Assembly: GCF_026151205.1 (NCBI RefSeq) | Contig: NC_087081.1 | Location: forward strand, 6,257,246-6,321,245 | Source: Bolinopsis microptera | Lineage: Eukaryota; Ctenophora; Tentaculata; Lobata; Bolinopsidae | DNA: 64,000 nt | Direction of reading: 5' to 3' | In this document: positions 45,531 through 56,869 of the stretch, one piece after another | How the letters are laid out: the number at the start of each line of letters is the position of its first letter | Position numbering within the stretch: position 1 is the stretch's first letter | Program-made: the position numbers and the translations under genes | Notes under the pieces: generated by a model | Told to the model about the DNA's origin: nothing | What the model saw: only the letters and a program-made list of their open reading frames with translations | The model's database searches: none

Positions 45531-46664
45531 GACAGTTAGTTAGTTTGCTAATTATAAGATATGAAATAGAAAACTTAGCAAAGATCAACAAACAATTACA
45601 AATTAGTAAAGCGGGTTTTGGATTACCTACTATATTCCATAAGGCATAAACCTTAACATTATGATCTTTTTACCTTTTTCGGATTCTTAATTTTGTAACG
45701 GCTTGAGTTTCACTAACCTTTTAACATTTTTTAGGTTCAATGTCACTGGAGATGACTACAATCGAAATATATTTGGCAAGAATCTGAATGTTTTCAGTGT
45801 TGAAAGTTTAGTTTCTTAAATCCTGGAGTAGTCATTCGTGTCCCTAATATTTGGGTTAATTCTAACTCTAGTAAAGCGGGTTATTGAATCCTCGAGTCTG
45901 GCGAGCGCTAACCTGTGTTTCTCAGAGTTCCAGGCTAGCTGTTTTCTAATGAGATCCTTCGAGTCTGAAACTTCCTGGGCTATAATGGAGCCCATCTGTG
46001 GATCCATTGAGAAGTCCTGAACAAGATCGATCATTTAACTAAACTAAGCATAACTCTCGTGTGATTAATCAGTAAGTCATTTTATTAAGTTATTTGCACT
46101 AATTTTCCCCGTTATTTGTCTTCAATATATTGTTTTTAACTAATTACAACACTACAAATCTATTACATTTATTGATAATCATGTAATATAACGTGATGGA
46201 AATATTTTAAACGGGCATATCCTGTTCAAACCCAGGATGCACTACATGAAGAATTCGATGTAACTTTGTTTGAAATGCATTCGATCTGTCTTCATTATAC
46301 GGCCATTTAGCTAGCTTCTCGTAAATTATACACCTTCCCTGTGCATACTTACCGTTCTTCTACTAATCGGTACTAATCGGTAATTTACCCCTTATTATTT
46401 CCACTCTATCTCCCACGTGACAACAACACGTGATGCTCGCCTTTACGATATTTGTTTTCATGCTTTTATAAACTTCGTTATTATGCAATATTTACACCAT
46501 ATTACTTCACACCACGTTTTTATAAAGTATGAATTAGTATGAATTTATACTTTAAAGCAACGGCGTTTTTAATTCAGAGGGAGCATTTTCCCAACTATTT
46601 ACTTTAAAAGCCTAAATTGTATCACTATCAGAGTGAAATTGAGTGGAATTTGAATTAACATATT
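45531..46664. other. Mostly unannotated; one possible coding exon on minus strand
   Basis: The minus-strand frame 46034-45816 (72 codons, ending TAA) reads MIDLVQDFSMDPQMGS...KDLIRKQLAWNSEKHRLALARLEDSITRF, a charged helical composition unlike the repeat by-products. It has no second copy in the window. It could be a small gene or an exon; no domain is recognised. The rest is AT-rich without features. Confidence 0.35.
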
Positions 46665-47147
46665 ATTGTCAAATTGTTATTATTCTCGAGGGTAAAAAAG
46701 AAAATTTTCCTTTTCATCTACCTCAGAAGCCTAGTTTTTAATTTGAATGTTATTGTAATGTAAACTTAAAACATTTTCCCATCATCATCATCATCCATTC
46801 TCCCCACTCCACCCTTGCACATCACACACCCCTCATCATTGACACCACTCCATCATATATAATCATCCCTTCACAACATCATCCCTAGCTGAAGAAGATA
46901 AACACATTTATATTGGAAGCTCCTGCGAAAAAATCTTTCGTATCTCATTAACTTATACCACCCTATGGAAACAAGAAGTTACACTAACACCGTCTTGTCT
47001 TAACGTTTTACTCGTAAATTGTCCTTGATTAAAGCAAACGTACTTGATTCTAGTAGCCCCTACCTCCTCGAACTCTACGCAGTTGTTGAATGTACTGTGC
47101 TAGTGTTCTATGGAAGCTATAAGTCTCTTCGAATATTACAATACAAT
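46665..47147 (+). repeat. Dispersed repeat Y, copy 2 (uninterrupted)
   Basis: Contains in continuous form the sites that are occupied in copy 1: the TA site near 46722 and the CTAGGGATGATGTT site near 46880 (read on the minus strand). It has an (ATC)n microsatellite at 46782-46796. It is continuous with the MITE at 47148. Confidence 0.85.
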
Positions 47148-47254
47148 GGGTCGTTCACATATTACGTAATCAATATTTTAGCAATTTTTAATCAACCGTT
47201 ATGATTTGGGAACCCCCTCCCCCTCGGTTGATTACGTTATATGTGAACGATCCC
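47148..47254. mobile_element. 107-bp MITE with GGG(A)TCGTTCACAT ends
   Basis: GGGTCGTTCACATATTACG at the left and its inverted relative TATGTGAACGATCCC at the right, about 26 bp of imperfect TIR. Single ends of the same type are seen at 52838-52862 and 58110-58130. Confidence 0.8.
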
Positions 47255-47394
47255 TAATACCAAACTTAACCCCTCAAGAACTGAGCAGACTTATTTTCTA
47301 GTTACCAGACGGTAGGCTGACTCATATGAGTAGCATGTTCAATTATTATTATTTTACTCAATTCTAAGATCATTAGCTTACACCACCATAGTCC

Positions 47395-47475
47395 CTACCT
47401 CTTCGAACGTACTTGATTCTAGCTCCTACCTCCTCGAACGTACTTGATTCTAGTAGCCCCTACCTCCTCGAACTC
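47395..47475 (+). repeat. Short tandem CCTACCTCCTCGAACGTACT units
   Basis: Three imperfect units of about 27-35 bp. The same motif occurs in Y (47020-47075 and 57995-58050) and at 53880-53935. Confidence 0.75.
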
Positions 47476-47552
47476 AGCTACGAATACAATGTATTGTTTT
47501 TGTATATTAGAGCTTTAGCCACAGGTAGGTTGGTCTACCCAGTGAGTTTCGC

Positions 47553-47655
47553 CAAGGTGCCATATTTGATGGTGCGCGGCTTTAGCAAGCAACATTAGGT
47601 GCAAAAGTCGCGTAATTTGACGAAATTCGTTGATTTTTGTCGTATTATTCTGTCA
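47553..47655 (-). repeat. Fragment of the foldback core
   Basis: GTGCCATATTTGAT.GTGCGCGGC to TTGATTTTTGTCGTATTA, matching 2355-2450 with small differences. An isolated piece with no arms nearby. Confidence 0.75.
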
Positions 47656-48119
47656 TATCTTCGGTTCCTTAACATGAATCATGTTGAACATTTGTCAGAA
47701 CCTTCCAATCATACTTAGCTGCCGAACCTAAATTAGTTGGGAGAGATTAGCCTTGATTAAGAGGTCTAAAAATGACAAAATAGGTATAGATTTGTTGATA
47801 ACTCAAATTCTGACCATCAAAATTGCTCAAACTAATTTAGGGTTAGTAGATCGTAAGCTGACCAAATTTCAACAAAATTGTTATATGGGAAGTATTATAA
47901 TAGTCCAGTCATTTATGGACATTTATGGAAATGAACCTGCAAATTTTCAGATACTCACGAAACTTTGCACAGACCTTCCCAAAGGTATGAATAAACAATT
48001 TTCGCTTGGAGACATTTTTTTTACCGTGGGGAAAACCCAGGAGGGCCACGCCCATATTGACCCAATAACGTAACTGACCTCTTGCTTCTGAAGGTCGTAG
48101 AGAATTCAAAATAGGCTTA

Positions 48120-48640
48120 AACGAAGCCGCATATGCATAATTATATAAGAGTTATTGATCAACACATGGCCTAAAATCCTTACTTTTCGAGAAATTCGCC
48201 AAAAACCATTTTGGGTGTGGCGCTGAGCCCATTTTACTAACTTTTGATAGGATTGTGATAGAGTCTTTGAATAGAGTGCAAAAGAACCGCAATTGGCATA
48301 TTTATGTATGACTTACGAAAAAAACATATGCCTTAAAGTGCTTACTTTTTCAGTTACTGGCGAAAAACTGATTTTCGGTTCCAGAAATCATGCAAAAATA
48401 TGGGTATCTGGTAAATTGGGCTATATATAAAGGCCCTAGAGATTTTTGAATGAGTGAAAATTGTGCAGAATGGCCATGTTTATATACAACTTATGAAGCA
48501 ATATGCACCCAAAAATGCTTACTTTTCGAGTTATTTGGGGAAAAAACAGAGAAGATTTGCAAAAAATAGAGCAAAATTGGTTATATCAGCCATTTTTGCC
48601 TCCCGTTCTATGTTAATAACTCGAAAAGTAAGCAGAAATT
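48120..48640 (+). repeat. Degenerate ~165-bp tandem repeat
   Basis: CTTACTTTTCGAG-type motifs at about 48182, 48342 and 48518, each preceded by a similar 'CATAT..ATGC..TAAA' stretch, and an inverted motif at about 48612. No gene is seen in 47750-48640. Confidence 0.6.
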
Positions 48641-50720
48641 TTTCCGGTGCAGAATCTAATTGCAAAGCGGTGCCAGGCATAAGTCAATTACCACCAGAAA
48701 TAAGATCATGCTTTTCAGTTTGAGTTAAAGATTCACGCGTTGCAAGGAACGTAGCCATCTATAAAACTGGCCACGTTGCATGGTACGATAGATTTAGAGT
48801 AATTTAGTATGGCTCCTGTCTTGCGGGCCATATTGCATGTTTCAAGTAATGCTTTAAATTCTTTCTGTTTATAAATTTGAGTTTTGACCAAAATTCATAA
48901 TCATCGATAGGGACCCCTGCCAGTGTCTTTCATTCCCAAACAAAAGAAATGATATTAATTTGAATAACCGTCCGCAAATGCAAAATGATACCGAGAATGA
49001 AATTGGTCGCTCGCTTTTCCCATTCATTCACGACTTACGAATTGTAATAAGTTTCAATTAATTATATCAATCACATGCTGCAAAAATCTCTTTGGGTTGC
49101 TTTCGCGTCGCTACCTACTTACCTAGTAATAGTATTTCGGGATAAGGTTGGTAGTTAGTGTCCAATTTATAGCTGATGTTTATTGAATCTTTATTGCGTG
49201 AAGTGCGCACGAAGTCTGGGATACTGCTAAGAGTTAAGACGGGATAGAAAATAAGTTGCGGCATTATTTTGTAAATAATCCCTGCACAGTTTTAACAATC
49301 CTACTCCTTATTCATTTAACCCGGTTTGGTTTGTTGAGTGATAATTCGTCTTTGTCTGCACGTGCGAGTCCTCATTATCATCGGTTGTTTTCATTACGTT
49401 GAGTTACATTTCATCGGCTGTATCTTAGGTCGGGATGAACATTTTAGACGCCTGATTTTTAGAGTCCTATTTTTTCACATCTCCCATAGTCAGCCTTTAT
49501 CAAAACTGATGTTTATTAACACTTTAACAATGTTTTTACAGTAGCCTAAAGTGAAGAAGCTAAAATGAACATAGCAATAGCTATAATAGTGGCAATGGTG
49601 GCACGAGCTCAATCGCTTGATTGTTACCATTGCAAAGACATAAATTTGGAAACAGGGGTTGTACTAGCATCCGGGGTTGCACTGATACCTGTAAATACCT
49701 GCGACTCAGACAGCGTTGTTCAGGTATAACCAGCTAGTTGATATAGCGTATGCATTTATTCCACTCAAGTCTATTTATAATAGTATGTTACCATCTAAGC
49801 ATCTAGGGCCAAATTTAGTTGGGTATTGTTTATTCGTTTATTGATAATTTGTGTGATAAATTGGTAATAAAATTGTCTTTTCTCAGTGTCCGAGGGGTAA
49901 AGTGTGCTCAACTTTTTCCGTGACCTTCCGTGATGGTGACACTGACAGGTTGAGCCATGTGAAAGATTATAAATGCATGGCGGAGGCAGATGTGAACTCA
50001 GAATTGGATAAATGTTACGATTTCGAAGATAATTTTTTTATGATTGTCGACGATTTGAAGGATTATGCCTGTGGAATTGAAACGTGCAAGGACAACTTGT
50101 GTAACTCAGAACTGTAAAATAACGGTAGGATATATAAATTTGTCAGTATTTATCACGCACATCTTGCAATTTGAAGCCTGACTTTATGCATGTTTTTAAA
50201 CCGGAATTGAGTAGAGTGCTCATGTTTTATAGTTTAAGTGAAACATTATTTCATAATACAAAATACAATGTGAATAAAACGCAATCATGTATCAAACTAC
50301 GTTTGACCGACATAAAATTTTAAGCTAACAAGATAAGTATGAACTAAGAATTTCTATTTCAGGCTAGGTGATAACTGGAGTTGAAAATGATGTAGGTGCA
50401 TGTTCATCGTAGTCGAACATTGTTCAATCGTACTACCGTCAAAAAATATGGGGAAAATGAAGAAAACTGTTCAAATTTTATATTTATGATTTTAAAACTT
50501 ACTTTTTAGTTTTAAATTGCATGACAAAAATTGGCATCTAATTTAACACTTTTGTGGCGGCATTGTAGTGACATTATTGCATATTGGCTTCTTAAGTTAT
50601 GTCTTTTTGCTATCTTAAGTTATGTCTTATAGTTCTTGCTTATTGTATTTTTCTTATAGCTAAAATATTTACTCACTCATCATTTATCGTGTTTAATTCT
50701 ATGAGTCTACTGTTAATTAT
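48637..50720 (+). repeat. Segmental duplication, copy 2 (carries Ly6-like gene 2)
   Basis: Tandem-orientation partner of 42935-45530, lacking the 471-bp segment. The left breakpoint is next to an inverted CTCGAAAAGTAAGC motif of the degenerate repeat; the right is at ATTCATCGGTTGAG, where another small dispersed repeat starts. Confidence 0.9.
49565..50117 (+). CDS. Secreted three-finger Ly6/uPAR-like protein 2
   Basis: Exons 49565-49723 and 49887-50117, with the same splice sites, phase and length (129 residues) as gene 1. It differs from it by two amino acids, N22H in the first loop (CYHC) and I32V, and by two silent changes seen in exon 2. All ten cysteines and the signal peptide are kept. 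The intron is 163 bp here against 165 bp in gene 1. The two genes are about 5.7 kb apart in the same orientation, inside a duplicated segment that includes probable promoter DNA, so they may be expressed alike. Both look intact, hence a recent duplication. Confidence 0.85.
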
Positions 50721-50721
50721 T

Positions 50722-50835
50722 CATCGGTTGAGATGGATATTTTTTGATGCGATTAAAACTGTCTTTTAAAGAATACTACTAGCTTCGTCCCTGTTACCAC
50801 GGGCTATCTAGTAGATCTATAAAACGAAGTACGAG
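50722..50835 (+). repeat. Small dispersed repeat
   Basis: GGTTGAGATGGATATTTTTTGATGCG to CCACGGGCTATCTAGTA matches 17660-17790, and its beginning resembles 43722-43760. Confidence 0.65.
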
Positions 50836-51364
50836 TTTCCGGTACGGCACCTTTGCAGTTGAACCACATTGTGATAATTTCACGCTAATAAAGTAATAAG
50901 TAGACATGATTCTTCACATATTCTTCTGCAAGATGTTAATTGTACAAAGATATGAGAGTTGAAGATAAGATCTTTGGTACAATTCAGTACCCAGTAAGAT
51001 AACATGTTCTTTGAACTTGTATTAACTGACTTATAATTGATTGTTCCTCGGAATCTTGAGACTTCATGCTGGAAAAACACGCACATAAAAATACAGATTC
51101 ACGTACTCTAAGTCCTGGAATCTCGTTCTCCGTTTTATAGATCTAGATTTTAGAGTGCATTGTATTTACCACAGATTTCATCCCTTGTACAAAATCAAGG
51201 GAAAAAAGCAAATGATCGACAGTGTTCAAATCATGATGTTATAGTTGCCCTAAGGGCTACTATTATAACGGCTCAATGCAATACTGACGGAGACATCGAG
51301 TTGTTTCAACGGGTTTACTTTACGCGACTCTCACGTGGAAAAACACGCACAATCTTACTATATA
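50836..51364. other. Unannotated stretch
   Basis: Open frames on both strands (minus 51086-50880, plus 51160-51417) lack recognisable domains. Nothing else is seen. Confidence 0.45.
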
Positions 51365-51682
51365 TAAAGCGAGACGATATATATGTATATATTTATTTAT
51401 CCGTGCCATTTTACTGACATCACGGCATCAACTTTAACACGACTTTCCGCAAAAACCGTAAAAGATATACAACTGAAACTTTTTTGACTCGGTCAAATAC
51501 TTTAATGGCCTTCAAATCAGCATGAAAAAATAAAAAATTGGCCAAGCAATAGGAGTTTTAGAGCCCAAAATTTGGACCCCCAAGTGGTGTCAAAAACGCG
51601 AATTAAATAGGTAATAATTATTTTAGTCTCTTGAGTCTTGACACCACTTTAGGGTTAGACGGGTTCCTGCTAGTAAACATAA
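51365..51682. repeat. Dispersed ~310-bp repeat, copy 2
   Basis: Relative of 13980-14290 in the same orientation; it carries a small TATATGTATATATTTATT insertion relative to copy 1. Confidence 0.8.
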
Positions 51683-51747
51683 AGACTCACCGTCACGTAC
51701 TACTCTAGTTTAACAATAACTTTAATATAATGCCGACTTACGAGCAT

Positions 51748-51792
51748 TCAGATACAGATACAGATACAGATACAGTACAGATACAGATAATG
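51748..51792 (+). repeat. (CAGATA)n microsatellite
   Basis: About seven hexamer units with one irregular unit. Confidence 0.9.
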
Positions 51793-52098
51793 AATCCGAC
51801 GACCAGTTTCACTTTATCAACGTCATGAGACACGTTTTATCTCAATCGTACCTGGGGGCCTGGGAACCCCACGCCATTATATTCATAAACATAATTGAGC
51901 TGAGATTCGCGGCGAAATGACAGGCTGAGCGCTGCCCAGTAATACTAATTGTACTTAACATACATAAAAGTTGTAACATTCAAGTTCAACTTGAAATAAC
52001 TTGCAAAGTTCAAAAACTGGTCTGTGACTCTGTAAACGATCTTTTGAACTTTTTCTTGATTTCAGAATTTTGTGTTGATGTACCTCAAAACCCATAAT

Positions 52099-52226
52099 TT
52101 AGGCCGTTATTTAAAGGGTTATTTAAAGGGTCGATTCCATACTTGGTTAGATTTATGAAGGATCCTTCATAAATCTAACCAAGTATGGAATCGACCCTTT
52201 AAATAACCCTTTAAATAACGGCCTAA
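52099..52226. repeat. Perfect 128-bp palindrome
   Basis: Two 64-base halves are exact reverse complements with no spacer, centred on GGATCC at 52160-52165. Within each half TTATTTAAAGGG is repeated twice. Confidence 0.95.
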
Positions 52227-53625
52227 GGGATTTATGTGTAATTTGTTTCGGTGAAATTTTTTCTGAAATCATTCCTTAGACTAATAAAGTGCACAGCTCT
52301 TCAAGCGATAACGAAACAAATAGAAAACTGTAGCTCTTAAAAAAGCTCTCTTTCATAACTATCGCAATAAAATATAGTCGGGCGGACGCAACCCGGAATT
52401 CAGGGGAACTGGAAGCTTCAACATTCAAGTCCAATAATCCACATTTTTCTCTTCCGTCGTGATTATCGACGACATTTAACTTCTTTCCTCTTAATTGGAC
52501 TTCGTTTTTAGACTGAACTGAACTGTAGTTTAAAGGATTATCTCTCGAATAATCAAGACTGCATCAGCATAGGAAACTGACCCTCAGAAGTCAAGTAATG
52601 ATCGTTTCTAAAAGCTTGGGTAAGCTAAAATTTTACGCAAAATTGTCTACGCGCCAATAATTATGACACCCTGCTGTATTTCGATGAGCAGATCATGTGG
52701 TAATAATGAAGACCGATTTTCGTGTTATTTCATGATCCCATGGCATACAATGGTGCCACTCAGATCATGTAAAGATATAACTGTAGTATAACTGTAGTTG
52801 CAAGCTATCGCGGATCACTGGATCACATATAAGGGGGATCGTTCACATATTGATATTACGTGAGAGCCATAGCCTTCATGCAACATGTTAGCATTCATGG
52901 CCCACTTCATGAGTGATATGTGGACTTTCTTTAGGGTTTTTTTTGCTGTGTCTTGTGTTTCTGTACGTGTTATAGTCCGTACTACCGTTTGAGAAAACCA
53001 AACGGCAATTTCTAATCTCAAACAAATCAGTTTTTTTCCTCACTAATTTATTCTTGATCATGCTTCAAATGCAATGACCTTTCTTATCAATTTCCAGATT
53101 ATTAGGCGGCGCTCAGTTTTTCATTCCACGGAATCTCTATTCGGCGGAACATATGTTTCCAGGTAATTTCCAGATACCGCGACCGTAACCAGACTAGATA
53201 ACGGACTTTATTAAATCTTCACAACTTGGGACTACTTAAGCGTGCGTAACCAAAGTTAAATTCAGTTTAATAGGACTCAACACAATATGCTGAACTTATT
53301 CCTTATCCTACTTGTTCCACTTGATATTGCTATTTTCTGTATTTTTAAGTCTTTATGTAAGATTATTGCATTTAGATTTTTACTCAATCTTTAAACCTTC
53401 TCATTTCTTTTACATATATATTATATTTTAAACTTGACAAAATCACCCCGGCAACGGGTACTATATATCCTTTTGAAATCTGATAACTTCGATAATAACA
53501 TCTGGTAATAATTTCGATTTTTAGTTCGAATTATAAGAATAAATGCTAATGCTCTTACTTGTTACTAGTCACTGGTGGCTAAAAGTATGTACATTTTAAA
53601 GTTTGCCCTCTTAAATCTTAATACA
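52227..53625. other. Unannotated AT-rich stretch
   Basis: No convincing gene or repeat. A partial GGGATCGTTCACATAT MITE end lies at 52838-52862. Confidence 0.5.
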
Positions 53626-53760
53626 GGGTGGTCCATAAAATAGTGTCCGATTCTCTATAATATAGGTATACCTTATCGGACCTTATTTGGACGGACATTA
53701 TATGAACGGACATAATTATGAACGGACATTAATATGAACGCTAAAGGCATTCAAAACCAT
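53626..53760. mobile_element. Possible mariner-like TIR remnant
   Basis: TACAGGGTGGTCCATAAAA is the kind of terminus seen in TA-inserting transposons. It is followed by three GGACATTA.TATGAAC units (about 53690-53740). A similar TACAGGGTGGGCCAAAAGTC is at 55706-55725. No matching opposite ends were found. Confidence 0.4.
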
Positions 53761-53933
53761 TACCGAATTTTTTCATCAATTTAAGCAAATGACTATTAAA
53801 TTCATTTTTCATACAGTAAGCAAGAAAAGCAGTCTCGGTTGAATATCCCAAACTTAACCACTAGCTTACACCACCCTAGTCCCTACCTCCTCGGACGTAC
53901 TTGATTTTAGCTCCTTCCTCCTCGAACGTACTT

Positions 53934-54715
53934 ATATATACCCAGTCCTAAGCACAAGAGAACTGCACCAGCGAACGGCACTAATTTGTCTTTATGCTTA
54001 GCTAACTTGTACTTGTACTACAAGTTGCATCTTCAAGTTGTAGATGCGATACTTCATAAGTCATACTGTCATAGATTAGTTCATAATTTATCTTTCATCT
54101 TCCAGTATATACAGTGTATACTCCCCTTGCAAGCTTTCGACACGAAAGTCTCACGTCCCTTAATACTAGAACCACCCCCATTAGCAAGAACTCCCGTATC
54201 TTGTGTGATCTACGAGTCGAGCAGACAAATCTTAAATATTATTTTAACTACTTAATGTACAGCTACATCTACTGGTGGATCACACCACTAAATAATAAAT
54301 ATACGTCACTATTTGGTGATATGATCTGACCCCTAATTAGTAATTATTGGGGCCCCTTTTATAGTCGGTCTCTCGTCAGCTGCACTGCTCCGGTCATATT
54401 TGTTTTAAAAACCTCACAAATCTGTCTCGGGCATTTTAAGATTAAACAGCACCTTCAGATTAAACAATACGATATTTTTGGAACAAAATAAAACAAGGTA
54501 GAGTTCGATTGTTGAGACACGATGAGTTCAGTTATCCCTTTTAAAAGAGCTGCTCTATGCAGTTCAGTAACATTCAGTTCTGCTCCAGGGACTTTGAGCC
54601 TCGTGGACGATAATTCAGTAACTCATTTTTGTTGTGAATTTCACACAGTACTACTCTAACCAGAGGCTACTCGCTTACAATTACAAAAACTTATTTACTA
54701 TCTTAACAAGTTTCG
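53934..54715 (+). repeat. Dispersed repeat W, copy 1
   Basis: Shared with 58142-58895 at roughly 93%, from TATACCCAGTCCTAAGCAC to TTTACTATCTTAACA. Some short frames are conserved between copies but interrupted in one of them, so I do not call a gene. Confidence 0.8.
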
Positions 54716-55240
54716 CCTTCAAGATAAACGTCAATACTTTCTCTCACGAATGCCTAGATGTCGTATTTTTCAGATCGCCTAGATTATTATGTGCATAATC
54801 TAACTGAGAAACGGATTAGACGAAGGTTATCAAGCATTCTACGTTAGCAAAATTGACTCGGTGATTATGTACACGCGACAGGACACCTAAGACGCAGCTT
54901 CGATTCCTAAGTTAAGGCGGTTTAACGAGGTCAGCTAACCCCGTGTGGAAACACAACCTGATCACAGTAATGAACTCCGGCTTAATTCGCATATTCGTCA
55001 GAACGACTAGAACTCATCATTATTAGGGCTCACAATGCAGAATAACATGGCCAAACATTCAATAATTGATCCCGCATTATGACAACATTATAATGCAAGA
55101 CTTTCTAATAACTGCACTAGTAGTGATGTCATCTATAAGTAGTTGCCTATATGACATGTGAGACGTGCTCAAATTACCTAAAACGGATGTGACCCATCTT
55201 TCAATTAATCCTTGAGTTGTCTTGAGCCTTGATTCAGTGG
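54716..55240 (+). repeat. Diverged duplicate of 55880-56440
   Basis: Same order of motifs (GATTATT..GTGCATA, AACAAAATTGACT.GGTGATTATG, GATTCCCGCA.TAT, GACATGTGAGACG, GGATGTGACCCAT), with many indels. It includes a decayed left end of the TIR element found at 56278. Confidence 0.7.
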
Positions 55241-55370
55241 AGGTCACTATGATTCTGGCTCATGTAAAAATATCATAGCGTACTTCACTAACTTAAAAAA
55301 TACAAGTATGTGGACCTAGAGTCAACTAGCACAGAACAGTCTGTGCAAAATGATCATTGGACAGTATTAA

Positions 55371-55660
55371 GACTGGAGTCCTCGCGGTTCCCAGCATATA
55401 ATCGTGGTGCAGGTGGTAACGCACCAGTCCACTGAGGTTGGGTGTCACTATATTAGTGGAACTGTACGATCCCTGACCCTGGTGAGACCTGAAGGAGGAT
55501 ATGATCGAGGTAAGTGATAGCCCGCATCTCCTGGCTAATCAGGCAAGATCATATTTCGAGAGCGGTAGGTACGCTCTCGTGGAGCCTATAATAAGTATCC
55601 TGACCTAGGTTTTATTAGTGTGTTTCGGTCCACCCCTTTGTAGATATTATCGTTTCAACC
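55371..55660. other. GC-richer segment of unknown nature
   Basis: Contrasts with its AT-rich surroundings. A plus-strand frame is open from 55371 for about 45 codons to a consensus-like donor GAG|GTAAGT near 55510. Paired GGTGC/GCACC and GAGAGCG/CGCTCTC stems are visible near 55412-55428 and 55557-55582. It matches no structured RNA I can recall (not U1, U2, 5S, RNase P or MRP). Confidence 0.4.
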
Positions 55661-56606
55661 GAGCGTTGTGTCTTACATATCTTAACAAGTTTTTGTTTGT
55701 ATATACAGGGTGGGCCAAAAGTCAGTGTGCAAACGTTGGGTCTTATACGTCCGCCGTGTTTTATATTTGAGGGTTGTTGCTTTGCAGATGGTTTACTGTA
55801 CCTACTGGTTCGAAGATTCCGTCACCAAAATTTGAAAATTCGAATATTTTAGACCACGCCCATTCAATATTAAAACACTTATATTGTTCTCCCCGAACAT
55901 GCTAGATGTCTAATTTTTTCAGAAACGGTAGATTATTAAATGTTGCATATGATCTGAAAATCTGAGGCAAAACAGATTAGAAATGACGAAGTTATCAAGC
56001 ATTTTCTGTATCTCGTTAACAAAATTGACTGGGTGATTATGTGACACCGCGACACGACACCTTAATTGAGCAGCCTTATCGATTCCCATAATGTTTAACG
56101 GGGTGGTTAACGGGGTCACCTAATCACGTGATTAGGTAAACCAATCACCTGATCACACGTAATGAATAACCTCGTTAAGGTTCATATCTCGGTCATCTGA
56201 GAAGCTAGAACTCTCATTTTTTTCAGGGTAAACGTAATTTAAATGGCCAAACACAATTCAATAAAATTTGATTCCCGCACTATATAATGACAACACTATA
56301 TAATGACAAGCACTTTATAATGACTTGTCACTATATAGTCGTGTCATTATAAAGTATGTTTTGCACACTATATAATGACATGTGAGACGGCTGCAAATTT
56401 ACCTAAAAGGATGTGACCCATGCTTTCAAATGGTAAGGTCGCGTAACATCGACGTGCCACAGATCATCACTAGCTGATGATCCGTCATCTCAAATATTTT
56501 AAGGCAAGCTGTGGAAAGGATGTGATCCAAGTACTCAAGTAGAAACATGAGTACTTGTTGGAGCTCGTTGGTGTCGTTGGAGCTTGTTATCATGTGGTGG
56601 TACTCG

Positions 56607-56614
56607 TATATATA
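56607..56614 (+). promoter_or_regulatory. TATA-like box before FLYWCH frame
   Basis: TATATATA lies 31-38 bp before the ATG at 56645; plausible only as a promoter of the element's own short gene. Confidence 0.35.
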
Positions 56615-56644
56615 GGGCTCAATGAAGGACAAGTTATATCAATC

Positions 56645-56869
56645 ATGGCTACTCCTTCTGTTGAATACACTACTGGTAAACGAGGAAAGGACAACGCTCT
56701 CGTGGATGGTCAACGCTACACCTTAAACAGAAAGAGGAACGGAACTGACGGAGTCACGAAGACCTACTGGATCTGTGTTGTTCCTGGCTGTCTGGCTCGA
56801 CTGGTGCTTCATGAACAGAAAATTTCGATTGTACTAGATATTTCTATGACAGTTATACATTTTACTTAA
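56645..56869 (+). pseudogene. Truncated FLYWCH-type zinc-finger protein
   Basis: 74 codons from ATG at 56645 (MATPSVEYTTGKRGKDNALVDGQRYTL...) to TAA at 56867-56869. The stretch DGQRYTLNRKRNGTDGVTKTYWICVVPGCLARL follows the FLYWCH pattern: a basic Y/F-rich start, the W.C.....C core and the A.L strand. The downstream His residues of the domain are not placed convincingly, and the last 20 residues look unrelated, so the domain is probably cut. FLYWCH fingers bind DNA and are found in host regulators and in Mutator-like transposases (family knowledge). An upstream in-frame extension begins with a non-ATG codon and crosses the TATA-like box, so I prefer the internal ATG. Confidence 0.6.

Noticed and set aside
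54114-54329. Possible small gene in repeat W
   Set aside because: The corresponding frame is broken in the copy at 58.3 kb; no domain recognised.
55800-55830. tRNA B-box-like GGTTCGAAGATTCC
   Set aside because: No A box or cloverleaf around it.
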